DNA of 64,000 nt from Lentisalinibacter salinarum (GCF_040706555.1 NZ_JAPDRH010000004.1:248001-312000), one strand, 5' to 3'. Numbered from the stretch's first letter, positions 38,201 through 44,293 are shown. A program made the numbers and translations. The notes: generated by a model from the letters alone, not told the origin.

Positions 38201-38266
38201 GCGAACCTGCGCGACGAGAGCGAGTCCGACGCGCTGACACTGCGATTCGAGTTCCCGCTGCCGTAA
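23255..38266 (+). CDS. Giant repetitive autotransporter (type Va), 5003 residues
   Basis: The protein has a long signal peptide (residues 1-33, ending HVAWS), a unique acidic N-region to about residue 330, a passenger of about 60 glycine-rich repeats (about residues 340-4410), and a C-terminal beta-barrel from about residue 4690 to the end. The repeat core is (S/A)xGxxAQS(V/I)GGGGGNGG, preceded by a TxGD-like turn; spacing is about 65 residues (about 195 bases) in the middle. This is the pattern of autotransporter-associated beta-helical adhesin repeats. Three low-complexity inserts interrupt it: an Asp/Glu/Lys/Pro-rich one at 32520-32720, an Asp/Lys run at 33830-33900, and an Ala/Thr/Pro linker at 35520-35900. 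SD AGGGAGG precedes ATG 23255. Cysteines are nearly absent outside the ends. A role in adhesion or aggregation is likely. Confidence 0.93.
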   Translation: MRAVRTAFRRTLCGTALPGLFFVLAMLPHVAWSDPPTPDSQVGDTVTNPITGEDATVDEVIQDNEGNNAYVLTSDGDVILTRTTVGQTIACTEPDPDDASCDVYEVVANETDPDTGYIVSVDLQLVVENPDPDNPEPINTESVVQDKSPELEAAAAENAGSDGDPEFIPPESTSGTINEVAVGQNGSNGGNAYGVRICLPLIGCFNIGKSGSPGGDGATGPEIDRTVTASHGDISSTGDEVDGIKLGSIGGNGGTGGDSYGNIGPYDGGDGGNGGNVTLTSEVGITTGGDGARGIFVFSRSGRGGDGGDAIIGSGGGSGGGARAGGPVTVTNTGDINTFGVESHGIYALSVGGSAGSGGDSWGITGEGGSGGIGGTGGPVSITNDGLIHTRGDAAHGILAQSIGGTGGNGGDAGGITAFGGGAAAGGKGGTVLVSLGTSSSIITEGEYSIGVLAQSIGGSGGDSGSQGGIVSFGSSGGTGSDGDTVTVTTADGSTVTTGGASSHGIFAQSVGGGGGSAGGGGGAISMGGSGSVGGDGGDVEVTHDGSVITDGQDARGIFAQSVGGGGGAGGQSGGVFSLGGSGGAGGDGGNVTVTIGESGVVATTGLGSDAVFAQSIGGGGGSGASSGGLASLGGGGNAGGEGGDVTVTNAGTLSTEGEVARGIFAQSVGGGGGSGGDSGGLVGIGGSGSATSGGGDVTVTNAGSVETLGARASALFAQSVGGGGGDGGSSNAVITIGGAGGGGGASGDVIVTQSGSLATAGTDAFGLFAQGVGGGGGNGGSAFSAGGIAGTTIGGDGGAGGDGGLVDVTLAAAADGSESTIVTDGERSIGIMAQSVGGGGGNGGAAVQASGGAFASISTAVGGSGEAGGVGGTVRLNGTGSVTTGGGNATGVLLQSVGGGGGNGGTTVAGAAQFGLGGAAVATAVGASGGDGGLGGLVESNFAGTITTSGDIATGFIAQSIGGGGGTGGTTIGAAVSAGAFASGAVSTAVGGEGGEGGDGGLVDITLGGAIRTGGNQSTGVLIQSVGGGGGNGGIAIAGSASGGGGASGAVSTAIGGKGEKGGLGGTVLADVGADVATTGDASSAVIVQSVGGGGGNGGVSIGASASGAGGGSLAVSTAIGGAGDLGGDGGSVDATIGRADLSTISTAGDQSTGVLVQSVGGGGGNGGTTVAASASVAGGVAGAVSTAVGGSGAGGGNGGDVLAGISSNVLTAGEGSSGVVVQSIGGGGGNGGLSTGAAASGAGGGSLSVSTAVGGDAGLGGDGGLVTANFSGSIETGRDGSTGLLAQSVGGGGGNGGGGIAATLSGAGAGAGAVSTGVGGTGGGGGDGGSSDEEPAVTLTADGTIVTRGANSAGIIAQSVGGGGGNGGYSLALSGAVAGVGSGAVSVGVGGEGAGGGAGKAVDATSDADITTLGDDSSGFVAQSIGGGGGNGGFAISGALSAAGVGSGSVAASVGGGGDVGGSGGAVSATSNGTIMTAGARSIGFLAQSIGGGGGNGGYNITGSASGAGIGSGAVSGGVGGAGAGGGDGNTVTAVSTGDVVTLGDSATGILAQSVGGGGGNGGFNIVGAVAVAGVGSGVASAGVGGEGAGGGDGAIVNLDVANDVSTAGRNATGVIAQSIGGGGGNGGFNIVAGLTGAGVGSGAAGVGVGGLGGGGGDGDDVFAEVRGNVATAGADSMGVLAQSVGGGGGNGGMSITAAVSIAGVGSGAGGVGVGGFGGDGGSSGDVEATVAGSVTTLGADAAGVVAQSIGGGGGNGGMSIIGTLSGAGVGSGAGSVGIGGFAGDGGDAGDVNSTVDAVIGTAGDRSTGVLAQSLGGGGGNGGISITATVSVAGVGSGAGGLSIGGAGGGGGISGTVTQTVSGTIVTEGREASAVIAQSIGGGGGNGGLAVDGTFSGAGAGSGSASVAIGGMGGDGGTGGVVTNTVNADIATAGDRSLGVLAQSVGGGGGNGGIAISATASVAGAGSGSGAFGFGGSGGGGGDGLDVTNMVTGSVFTAGEEATGILAQSVGGGGGNGGLTVAGAISGAGAGSGAVALGVGGFGGDGGDAGIVTNTVEATVTTQGAKATGVLAQSVGGGGGNGGIAIAAPVSLAGTGSGAVSVGIGGSGGDGGDAKSVTSSVSGIVATGGRDASAIVAQSIGGGGGNGGLTVAGTLSAAGTGSGAASVAFGGTGGGGGNAGGVTSTVDAEVMTAGDNATGVLAQSVGGGGGNGGIAISAAVSVGGTGSGAAGLGVGGAGGDGGNAMGVTSTVSGSVTTGGDNAAGIIVQSVGGGGGSGGLTVAGTFSAAGTGGGSASVAIGGAGGGGGDALTVDSVVTADVSTAGNDSTGVLTQSVGGGGGNGGIAIAGTVSLTGTGSGAASVGIGGFGGDGGDAAAVTGVFEGTAMTAGANSGGIVTQSIGGGGGNGGLTVSAAVSAAKTGSGALSVGVGGAAGGGGDAADVTNTVTGYAQTEGDDSAAILAQSVGGGGGNGGTSISGTFSGAGTGSGAVAIAVGGFGGDGGDAGVVTNTVTGGAVTTGDRSNAVLAQSVGGGGGNGGVSVAGAISFSKQNGGSLAIGVGGFGGGGGDAGDVTSTVATSEQFSQFGTTGRESAAIVAQSLGGGGGNGGVNVSASVNMAGRNGAAIGIGVGGFGGDGGNAGDVTLDVSGEVVTLGNDSHGLIAQSLGGGGGNGGVNVTGSVSLVREGTGGAASIGVGGFGGDGGEAGDVTLRYRGTLFASPEDASGPGSHGILAQSIGGGGGNGGVNVSAGLSYASGENGDGHALVVGVGGFGGAGGDAGAVDVTVAEGSSITAFGDERSAIFAQSVGGGGGNGGVNVSAGVVSDAPIVFGMGGFGGGAGTGGTVAVTADADIRASGANARGIFAQSLGGGGGNGGLNVSGAISFGKEATPPSVTFGMGGFGGAGNVSDDVTVDQAGSIATFGENAHGIFAQSVAGGGGNGGLNVSTSLIFADNNDSGGYKDLSITAGIGGHGGEGADAGDTVVSSTGAITTSGDYARGIFAQSIGGGGGNGGLNFSGNLAKKSSIVTMGIGGFGAGGGNAGNVTVRRGSEDANAGLIATDGVGAIGVEATSIGGGGGDAGVNIVASVLLAGDGVDEPPEQPDDPDEPKKKRPHPQHTGVDPEVFVNYDAVLDELEGRQKEDKEDEKDKESKQSAFAVQLAVGGSGGGAGDGGDSTVHHYGDIVTFGQQSHGILAQSIGGGGGNAAYNLTLTYIKDESRNTGVNLALGGATGDGGTGGDVSVTHEGAIETLGDDSHGIIAQSIGGGGGNAVANMTYEAGKNGKVGISIGRRGGSGGEAGDVSLSSAGSVVTRGERSYGLLAQSIGNGGGNSSATTISGQVEGEDGTPTRGASLSVGLEGGEGGTAGDVSVTVSGRVATEGTDAHAVFAQSVGGGGGNGGDASGTAANASMAIGGTGGIGGTGGAIDVASDATVQTTGTGAIGIIAQSIGGGGGNAGKSEATLKGSEVGAALAIGGSGGEGAVAGRVDVVNSGVVLTAGRGAHGILAQSLGGGGGNGTMSVVTLEGEESKDDDKKDDDKKDEKKKEQSIAAQLGVAIGGTGGTGATGGAVTVVNTGSIGTEGDEAAGIFAQSVGGGGGNASQVISKFKGPGAQIAFGIGGSGGEGGTGGDVTVENLTGEDGEPGLIVTSGDRAHGIIAMSIGGGGGNGSTVISGPAEDDGGLSLDLPKSVTASVNIGGEGGTGGTSGLVTVRNDGEIVTYGDGAHGVFAQSIGGGGGNGGATFSEAGGAPLVGELAERSMSIGGKGGSGNVSGDVVVENSGSIEVFGDASYGIFAQSVGGGGGNGGLSGRNPEGADDGGGGLLDGEVPGPSFMSFALGGEGGAGADSGDVTVDHTGSIVAHGDNAYGIYAQSVAGGGGTMGATYDSPAGSATDFILPMILGSRDGGTGEAGTVTVNTEGSILMLGANSRSHFVQSVNGGGGNLDLALDATAITRGRVGSTPGDDGLDANGVVSLAIEIGSAFVEEGAGAAIEAAHEGDLFTMGDNSAAASSQSVGGGGGSGVIRIARDESTRVSLDVDFGGEESENSGGGDIALDREGDTATAGESATGTLIQSIGGGGGNLIVNVTTESGGTDGEGGGGAEAAAETDGEADGETVVAAAGSDDQAGTEKLLADAPLLPVPTDADPLLEQPRLSAFASIAEGDEFSAAPALPAALPSQKAATRPPVTYQPVKNPGAAAATAEPTTAAAEVPPASNRASIDLGAKGSAGNDGGNVRMAIDGDTATEGSLSPGLVVQSIGAGGGDARIRGVDEVDVTFGGTDGASGDGGDLVLDHTGDIFTAGDLSHGVVLQSIGGGGGLVLTDTGGEGLTWDLRTKNTGSGGDITFRQAGDIITAGDGAIAVLAQSLGGGGGALDRAYLGSAGGEGSGGDITIDLDGSAIAEGIQGVGVFAQSSGADGRGDIDLSLGADHFIYGGTDGVAVWFSGGADNGLDNFGTIMTADGIDGQALLADAGSTAVDNHGTIAGDVSLAAGSNSFVNRADAVFAAGATVDLGSAASLLSNDGFLAPGASSRAESVALNGSLLQSASGMTLSEIDFAADTIDQVLASGSVDLAGTVDVSLLNVGRIPVGTFRSTLFRGEEGATDSGLELQTAPSVVIVYDLGFTAEEAVLDYTVDFDPDGMGENLSAIGEYLNRAQTAGGGDGAYGALITKLVYDPDLPSYRESLSQLSPEFYAGHQVQLVDSSIDFTERLMSCRQSGGRFHFTREGSCVWFQYDAYDTSLDEHGDFKNFDGSTSRLSLGAQKTLDNDWSLGFGVARESATADGYDRQWSSRGHTYHIGLSAKRRYGPTKLSGVISYGWSETDSYRTGVLTSPFTTSVSRNIDVTTGRLRLSHDLDYESWYLRPIIEGGITQIRANPAAESGAGAADLVFQSYSETHPWVRPAMEVGREFAVAAESSLRLSVTLGLRQYLDGSETEVRTRLAGAPVDIEPLVIASDLGDPLYDAGIGIEFLSRDSLTARFHWNANLRDESESDALTLRFEFPLP

Positions 38267-38273
38267 CCGAGCA

Positions 38274-38653
38274 TGTAGGAGGGCCTTCAGGCCCGATTTC
38301 TTCCGACCCGGCCCCTTCTATTGTGGCCGCCCTGCGGGGGTATCCATCTTGCTCCCGACAAAAGGTCGCGGCGATGGATACCCCCGCATGACGGCCAGGC
38401 CTTCAGTTGCGTGAAGTAGGTGCCAGTCAGCAGCGCCTGCTGACCGGTGCCATCCCTGTCGGCTACGGGCCCGTCAGCGGGTGGGTAAGGGTTGCGGGGT
38501 CGTCCGGGCCGACTGGAGCCATGACGGCGGGAAGGAGGCCTGGCCGAAGCGAAGGAGGACAGGACGTCCGACTGAGCGTCCCCGCGACCCTTACCCACCC
38601 GATGGCGGGCCTGGCTCAAAAGAAAGCAAAATCGGGCCTGAAGGCCCTCCTAC
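38274..38653. repeat. REP-bounded hairpin element, copy 2
   Basis: This 380-base element starts with a REP arm (TGTAGGAGGGCCTTCAGGCC) and ends with the inverse arm (ATCGGGCCTGAAGGCCCTCC followed by TAC). At 38334-38387 lies a perfect 15-base-pair hairpin, GCGGGGGTATCCATC / GATGGATACCCCCGC, around the same loop as copy 1 at 22940-23177. Further in are CAGTCAGCAG/CTGCTGACCGG pairing and a 21-base inverted repeat with one mismatch (GGGTGGGTAAGGGTTGCGG.. near 38478 and ..CGACCCTTACCCACCC near 38585) bounding about 90 bases. The element fills the whole gap after the autotransporter gene. Confidence 0.75.
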
Positions 38654-39033
38654 CGGGCCGGGGTGGTGCTGCCGTCGGGGGAGACGCCGAGCGCCCGCCA
38701 GCGGTACTCGCCGTTGACGGTCACCGTCGCCACCCAGATGCCGTTATCCAGCCGGAAGGCATTGAAGCTGTCGATGCAGTTTGCGCCCTGGCCGCCGTCT
38801 GTCAGCGTGAACTCGTAGCAGGCGAGGATCTGCCAGGCGTCGTCGCCGGGTCGGTAATGGCGGCCGATGGTCCGCACGATCGTCACCTCTTCGAAAAAGC
38901 CGGTGTCGATCAGCGCGCCCGCCATGCCCTGAGTGATGGTGGCGGGCGGCGGCGCCGGCGGCTCGGCCGGCAGGCAGCCCGAGAGGGCGGCGAGCAGGAG
39001 CGTTGCGGGCAGCAGGTGCGCCGGGCGCGGCAT
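38650..39033 (-). CDS. Small predicted lipoprotein, unknown function
   Basis: I do not recognise the family. The 127-residue protein has a lipoprotein signal, MPRPAHLLPATLLLAALSGC, with lipobox L-S-G-C at residues 17-20, then a proline-rich linker and a compact domain with two cysteines (ILACYEF and GANCIDSF). ATG 39033 overlaps the TGA stop of the bacterioferritin gene (TGATG), so translation is coupled. The stop codon TAG is the GTAG head of a REP element, which replaces or truncates the original C-terminus (ending DGSTTPAR). Confidence 0.65.
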   Translation of the reverse strand: MPRPAHLLPATLLLAALSGCLPAEPPAPPPATITQGMAGALIDTGFFEEVTIVRTIGRHYRPGDDAWQILACYEFTLTDGGQGANCIDSFNAFRLDNGIWVATVTVNGEYRWRALGVSPDGSTTPAR

Positions 39034-39518
39034 CACCCGCCCTCGGCGCCTTCCCCGATCTGCGTCTGGATGTAGTTCTGCAGCCCGGTCTTCTCGATGA
39101 GGCCCAGCTGGGTCTCGAGGAAGTCCACGTGCTCCTCCTCGGACTCGAGGATGCGCTCGAATATCTCGCGGGAGACGTAGTCCTTGATCTCCTCGCAGTA
39201 GGCGATCGCCTCGCGCAGGTCCGGGATGGCGTCCATCTCCAGCGCGAGGTCGGCCTCGAGGATCTCCTGGACGTTCTCGCCGATCCTGAGCTTGCCGAGA
39301 TCCTGCAGGTTCGGCAGGCCCTCGAGGAAGAGGATGCGCTCGATGAGGGTATCGGCGTGCTTCATCTCGTCGATGGACTCGCCGTACTCGTAGTCACCCA
39401 GCCGGTGCAGGCCCCAGTCCTTCAGCATGCGCGAGTGCAGGAAGTACTGGTTGATGGCCGTGAGTTCGTTCTTCAGCGTCTTGTTCAGATGCTGGATGAC
39501 CGTTTTGTCGCCCTTCAT
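39033..39518 (-). CDS. bfr: Bacterioferritin
   Basis: The 161-residue protein has a four-helix-bundle ferritin sequence of standard length. The ferroxidase ligands are in place: Glu in LKNELTAINQYF (residue 18), YGESIDEMKHAD with Glu51/His54-type residues and the heme-ligand Met (near residue 52), and SEEEHVDFLETQL near residues 127-140. It stores iron as ferric mineral in the cytoplasm and binds heme between subunits. The start ATG 39518 is preceded by AAGGACGAGGATCATC. The small lipoprotein gene is translationally coupled at its end. Bfd, its release partner, is encoded 143 bases upstream on the same strand. Confidence 0.96.
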   Translation of the reverse strand: MKGDKTVIQHLNKTLKNELTAINQYFLHSRMLKDWGLHRLGDYEYGESIDEMKHADTLIERILFLEGLPNLQDLGKLRIGENVQEILEADLALEMDAIPDLREAIAYCEEIKDYVSREIFERILESEEEHVDFLETQLGLIEKTGLQNYIQTQIGEGAEGG

Positions 39519-39601
39519 GATGATCCTCGTCCTTAGGTTGGCGTTGTGTCAGGCTGACAATTCTAACGGAACGAGGATGCAGGCGCGATTCGGGCGTACG
39601 G

Positions 39602-39658
39602 GTAGGAGGGCCTTCAGGCCCGATTTCTACATGAATCGGGGCTAAAGCCCCTCCTACA
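39602..39658. repeat. REP pair
   Basis: GTAGGAGGGCCTTCAGGCCC and GGGGCTAAAGCCCCTCC followed by TACA are inverted around a short centre. It occupies the gap between bfr and bfd; the bfd stop codon lies three bases away. Confidence 0.88.
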
Positions 39659-39661
39659 TTC

Positions 39662-39883
39662 TCAGCCGGCAGGGGCCGGCTCGGGGCGCCAGCGTCCGAC
39701 CGGCGCGGGAGCGGCGGTGGAGGGCGCACAGCGGGCGATGATGGCCTCGGCGTCTTCCTGGCAGCTGCCGCAGCAGGAGCCTACGCCGATGTGATCCTTG
39801 AGGTCATAGAACGTCTGCGCGCCGTCCTTGACGGCTTTCTCGATCTGGCGATCGGTGATGGCTTGGCAGATGCAGACGTACAT
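39662..39883 (-). CDS. bfd: Bacterioferritin-associated ferredoxin
   Basis: The 73-residue protein has the BFD-like [2Fe-2S] arrangement: MYVCICQAITDRQIEKAVKD with Cys4 and Cys6, and GVGSCCGSCQEDAEAII with the C-terminal cysteine pair. The last 20 residues are an Ala/Pro-rich extension beyond the usual 60-65-residue family length, probably dispensable. Bfd passes electrons to the bacterioferritin heme to release stored iron. A Fur-box-like sequence at 39916-39934 lies just upstream, in line with induction by iron starvation. Confidence 0.93.
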   Translation of the reverse strand: MYVCICQAITDRQIEKAVKDGAQTFYDLKDHIGVGSCCGSCQEDAEAIIARCAPSTAAPAPVGRWRPEPAPAG

Positions 39884-39915
39884 GGCTTCCCCTCCGTGAA
39901 TGCAATACTAAGCGC

Positions 39916-39934
39916 GAATGAGAATGATTGTCAA
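39916..39934 (-). promoter_or_regulatory. Fur-box-like operator of bfd
   Basis: GAATGAGAATGATTGTCAA contains the AATGAGAAT and GATT repeats of Fur sites and lies about 33 bases ahead of the bfd start codon. Confidence 0.7.
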
Positions 39935-39966
39935 TTAGGTATAAGCCGAAATCTGACCAATTTCAC

Positions 39967-40022
39967 GTAGGAGGGCCTTCAGGCCCGATTATTCGGTGAA
40001 TCGGGGCTAAAGCCCCTCCTAC
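39967..40022. repeat. REP pair
   Basis: GTAGGAGGGCCTTCAGGCCC and GGGGCTAAAGCCCCTCC followed by TAC are inverted around ATTATTCGGTGA. It lies between bfd and the 3' end of the TonB-dependent receptor gene. Confidence 0.88.
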
Positions 40023-40108
40023 GGGGCGTTCCTTTCAGGGGTGACCCCCTCCCGCACCCGGCGAGGTAGCAGCAGAACCGGGTGCGGAAGGGAGCCGTGC
40101 GCCAAACG

Positions 40109-42403
40109 TCAAATATCCCAGGTAAACCCGATGAACGCGGTCCTGGACCGCCCCGGCCGCAGGCCCGCCGGACGCCGTGCCACGGCATATTCCTCGTCGA
40201 GCAGGTTGTCGACGCGGAAGATGGCGCGGAAATCCGGGCGCAACTGCCAGCCGGCGGCGAGGTCCCAGACGACGAAGCTGTCGACGCCTTCGCGCGGACC
40301 CAGGTCGCCGCTGCCGGCGGTGGTGCGGGTCTCGCCGGTGTAGCTGGCGGCGATGTCGAGGCTCCAGCGCTCCGCCGAGAGGCCGGCGCTCGCGCGCAGC
40401 TGGTGCTCGGGGATGTAGGGCAGCTCGTCGCCCGCTTCCACCACGCCCCAGGGCTCGTAGCCGCTCTCGAAGCTGTTGTCGAACTCCGCCGTCGCGGTCC
40501 AGGTGTAGGCCAGCGAGAGGGGCACCTGGATGCCGCGGTCGAACGGGTCGTAGAGGTTCCAGGCGCCGGTGAGTTCGAGGCCGCTGACGGTGGCCTCGCC
40601 GCCGTCGAACTGGTCGCCGATGTTGCCGCTGCCGCCGGTGGAGGCGGTGACGGTGCCCACGAGGTTCTCGTAGTCGTTCAGGAACGCAATCGCCTCGAAA
40701 CTGCGGCCGTTCTGGCCCCAGCGCACGCCGGCCTCGTAGTTCCAGCTTTCCTCCTCGTTGGCGTCGGAGCCGGGGCCCGGCGGGTTGAAGCCGCGGTGGA
40801 CGCCGGCCAGCACGCGCCAGTTTTCGCCGATCTGATAGAGCGCGCCCATGCCCGGGATGAAGACGTCCACGGTGTTCTCGCGCACGCGGGTCGGGCCGAT
40901 GGAGCGATCGGTGTTGTCCGTGGAATAGTCCTTGCGGACGAGGTCGATGGTCTCGTAGCGGAAGCCGGGGCTCAGCACCCAGTCGCCGAAGGCGATCTCG
41001 GCGTCCACGAAGCCGGCCAGCACCTCGGCGGTGCTCACGCGGTTGGTGGCGGTGCCGGGTTCGGCGTCGGTGGTGAGCACCAGCAGGCCGTCTTCCATGC
41101 GGTAGGCGTCGTCATCCTGGAAGCGATCTTCCTCGTCCTCGTGGAGCCGCATACCGAAGGTGAGGCCGATGTCGGCGCCGCCGATCGCCCAGTCGTAGCC
41201 CAGGCGGGCCTGGATGCCCTGGGAGTAGTACTCCCGGTTGTTGTTGCGCTTCTCGAGCGCGTCGTCGGCGCTGGTGGCGCCTTTCAGGATGGCGAGCTCG
41301 GCGGCATAGGTGTCGGGGTCCGACAGGATGCTGCTGATCCCGACGTCATTCACGCTGGAGAGCTTGTACCAGTTGCGCTCGAAGTCGTTGCGGTACGCCG
41401 TCACCTCGCCGTACCAGGGGCCGGTGGGGTCGATGGTCCAGGACAGCTGCACCTGGCGGTGGTTGGTGTCGATGACGTCGTCCTGGGAGGCGGCGTAGCG
41501 CCGGTACGGGTCCTCGGCGAAGTCCTCGTCGGTGAGGCCCAGATAGGTCTCGTCGGAGGCCTGCTCGGTGTAGCCGAGTTTCAGGTCGAGCGACTGGTAG
41601 AGGTCGGATCCGGGCGCGCTGTTCACGCGGAACTTGGCCATGTAGTCCTGCAGACGGTAGCCGGCGTCGAAGTCGCGCGGGGCGTCGATGGTCTTGAAAC
41701 CGTCTGTGGACTGCTGCGCCGTCTCCAGCAGCCAGCCGTAACGCTCGGACCGGTAACCGTAACGGGCGATGCCGTTGTAGGTGGCGTCCTCGCCCGCGCG
41801 CACGTCGAGGCGCCCGCCGGTCGAGGAGGGGATAGGCGTCGAGATCATGTTGATCGCGCCACCGACCGTGCGGGCGCCCACGCCGATGGAGGAGGGGCCC
41901 TTCAGGACCTCCAGTGCGTGCATGCGCGCCTGGGTCGGAAAGTAGTAGGCGGAAGGCGCCGAGTACGGGGCCGGGGCGATCAGCACGCCGTCTTCCAGCA
42001 GCGCGATGCGGCTGGAGCGGTCGAGACCGGAGCCGCGGATGCCGATGTTCGGGCGAAGGCCGTAGCCTTCCTCTTCCTGCAGGTAGACGCCCGGCGCGGC
42101 GCGCAGTACGCGCATGATGTCGGCATTGGCGAAGACCTCGAGGTCCTCCGGGCTGAAGTACTGGGCGGAGCCGGCGATGTCGGAGACCTGGTTCGGGTCG
42201 CCGAGGATCGTGACGACGTCGATGACCTCGCCCTCATCGGTGGTTTCCTGGGCGATGGCAGGGCTGGCGATAAGGGCGAGGGGTGCGATGGCGATGATCA
42301 CACCCTGTAGGAGGGCCTTCAGGCCCGATTTGAATAGCCGGATCGGGGCTAAAGCCCCTCCTACAGCCCCTCCTGCATGCTTCGAAGACGTCATTCGTGC
42401 CAT
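40109..42403 (-). CDS. TonB-dependent siderophore/iron receptor with REP-derived insert in its N-terminus
   Basis: The 764-residue outer-membrane receptor has a plug domain (ADIMRVLRAAPGVYLQEEEG, NIGIRGSGLDRSSRIALLED, TVGGAINM) and a 22-strand-type barrel ending in a C-terminal TWDI. The plug resembles FecA-like ferric-citrate receptors. It should import a ferric chelate using TonB energy. The N-terminus is odd: after MARMTSSKHAG come about 24 residues (GGALAPIRLFKSGLKALLQG) that are the in-frame translation of a REP pair (42306-42365). Only then comes the hydrophobic VIIAIAPLALIASPAIA with its cleavage site. GTG 42304 just after the REP is an alternative start but lacks a basic n-region. A palindromic Fur-box-like site lies at 42480-42498. 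The N-terminus faces prsR divergently. Confidence 0.9.
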   Translation of the reverse strand: MARMTSSKHAGGAVGGALAPIRLFKSGLKALLQGVIIAIAPLALIASPAIAQETTDEGEVIDVVTILGDPNQVSDIAGSAQYFSPEDLEVFANADIMRVLRAAPGVYLQEEEGYGLRPNIGIRGSGLDRSSRIALLEDGVLIAPAPYSAPSAYYFPTQARMHALEVLKGPSSIGVGARTVGGAINMISTPIPSSTGGRLDVRAGEDATYNGIARYGYRSERYGWLLETAQQSTDGFKTIDAPRDFDAGYRLQDYMAKFRVNSAPGSDLYQSLDLKLGYTEQASDETYLGLTDEDFAEDPYRRYAASQDDVIDTNHRQVQLSWTIDPTGPWYGEVTAYRNDFERNWYKLSSVNDVGISSILSDPDTYAAELAILKGATSADDALEKRNNNREYYSQGIQARLGYDWAIGGADIGLTFGMRLHEDEEDRFQDDDAYRMEDGLLVLTTDAEPGTATNRVSTAEVLAGFVDAEIAFGDWVLSPGFRYETIDLVRKDYSTDNTDRSIGPTRVRENTVDVFIPGMGALYQIGENWRVLAGVHRGFNPPGPGSDANEEESWNYEAGVRWGQNGRSFEAIAFLNDYENLVGTVTASTGGSGNIGDQFDGGEATVSGLELTGAWNLYDPFDRGIQVPLSLAYTWTATAEFDNSFESGYEPWGVVEAGDELPYIPEHQLRASAGLSAERWSLDIAASYTGETRTTAGSGDLGPREGVDSFVVWDLAAGWQLRPDFRAIFRVDNLLDEEYAVARRPAGLRPGRSRTAFIGFTWDI
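42306..42365. repeat. REP pair inside the TonB receptor signal-peptide region
   Basis: TGTAGGAGGGCCTTCAGGCC and GGGGCTAAAGCCCCTCC followed by TACA are inverted around ATTTGAATAGCCGGAT. A further fragment GCCCCTCCTGCA adjoins at 42366-42377. It lies in frame within the receptor gene. Confidence 0.88.
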
Positions 42404-42479
42404 TTCGGTCTCGCTCCGTTCTTTGTGGCGGTTGTGTGTCCCCGGGCCTTTCGGCCCCGTCGATTGGCGTAAACTAGAT

Positions 42480-42498
42480 CAAATGAGAATCATTCGCA
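42480..42498 (-). promoter_or_regulatory. Fur-box-like operator of the TonB receptor gene
   Basis: CAAATGAGAATCATTCGCA contains the perfect palindrome AATGA-GAA-TCATT, a good match to the Fur consensus. It lies about 77 bases ahead of the receptor start and could also affect the divergent prsR region. Confidence 0.75.
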
Positions 42499-42694
42499 AC
42501 CGTAAATCGTAAGCATTTATACCTACCGGTTCCATCGGCCCCTCAACTCGACCAGCACTCGACTGCCGATCGCACGGGTCGTATTCGCAATTCGCAGCCC
42601 CGAGTGTGATCTGGCCACTCCCACGCCCCGCGGTGCCGTGGCACTATGCGCGATGGGCACGGAGCCGGACATTCAGACGGAGAGCAATCCAGCC

Positions 42695-44073
<1,379 letters not shown>

Positions 44074-44077
<4 letters not shown>

Positions 44078-44130
44078 GAGGGGATTTATCCCCGATTGCG
44101 AATTCGATCGGGGATAAATCGCCTCCTACA
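44074..44130. repeat. REP pair (GATTTATC variant)
   Basis: GTAGGAGGGGATTTATCCCC and GGGGATAAATCGCCTCC followed by TACA are inverted around GATTGCGAATTCGATC. It provides the prsR stop codon at 44075-44077. Confidence 0.85.
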
Positions 44131-44236
44131 TGCATTCCGCGCATATGGGACGATCCAACACGCGGCCCTGTCGGTAGGTTTTACAAAGGCTTACGACGCT
44201 TTTCTTAACTGCCGGTTTTGTAAGGCATTCCCGTTC

Positions 44237-44252
44237 TGGCATGAAAGCTGCT
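44237..44252 (+). promoter_or_regulatory. Sigma-54 (-24/-12) promoter
   Basis: TGGCATGAAAGCTGCT keeps GG and GC with the exact RpoN spacing (TGGC 44237-44240, CTGC 44248-44251). It sits about 42 bases before the GTG start at 44294. Confidence 0.78.
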
Positions 44253-44293
44253 TTGTTACAGGCAGACGAGAAGTCTTTTGACAGGAGCGCCAC

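Noticed and set aside
40082..42310. Plus-strand 742-codon frame opposite the TonB receptor
   Set aside because: It is an antisense shadow of a well-supported receptor; the product is Gly/Val/Ala/Asp-rich with no domain.
42404..42694. Cobalamin or other riboswitch ahead of the TonB receptor
   Set aside because: Only a short GGGCCTTTCGGCCC hairpin is present; no B12-box-like sequence is seen, and a Fur-like site explains regulation better.
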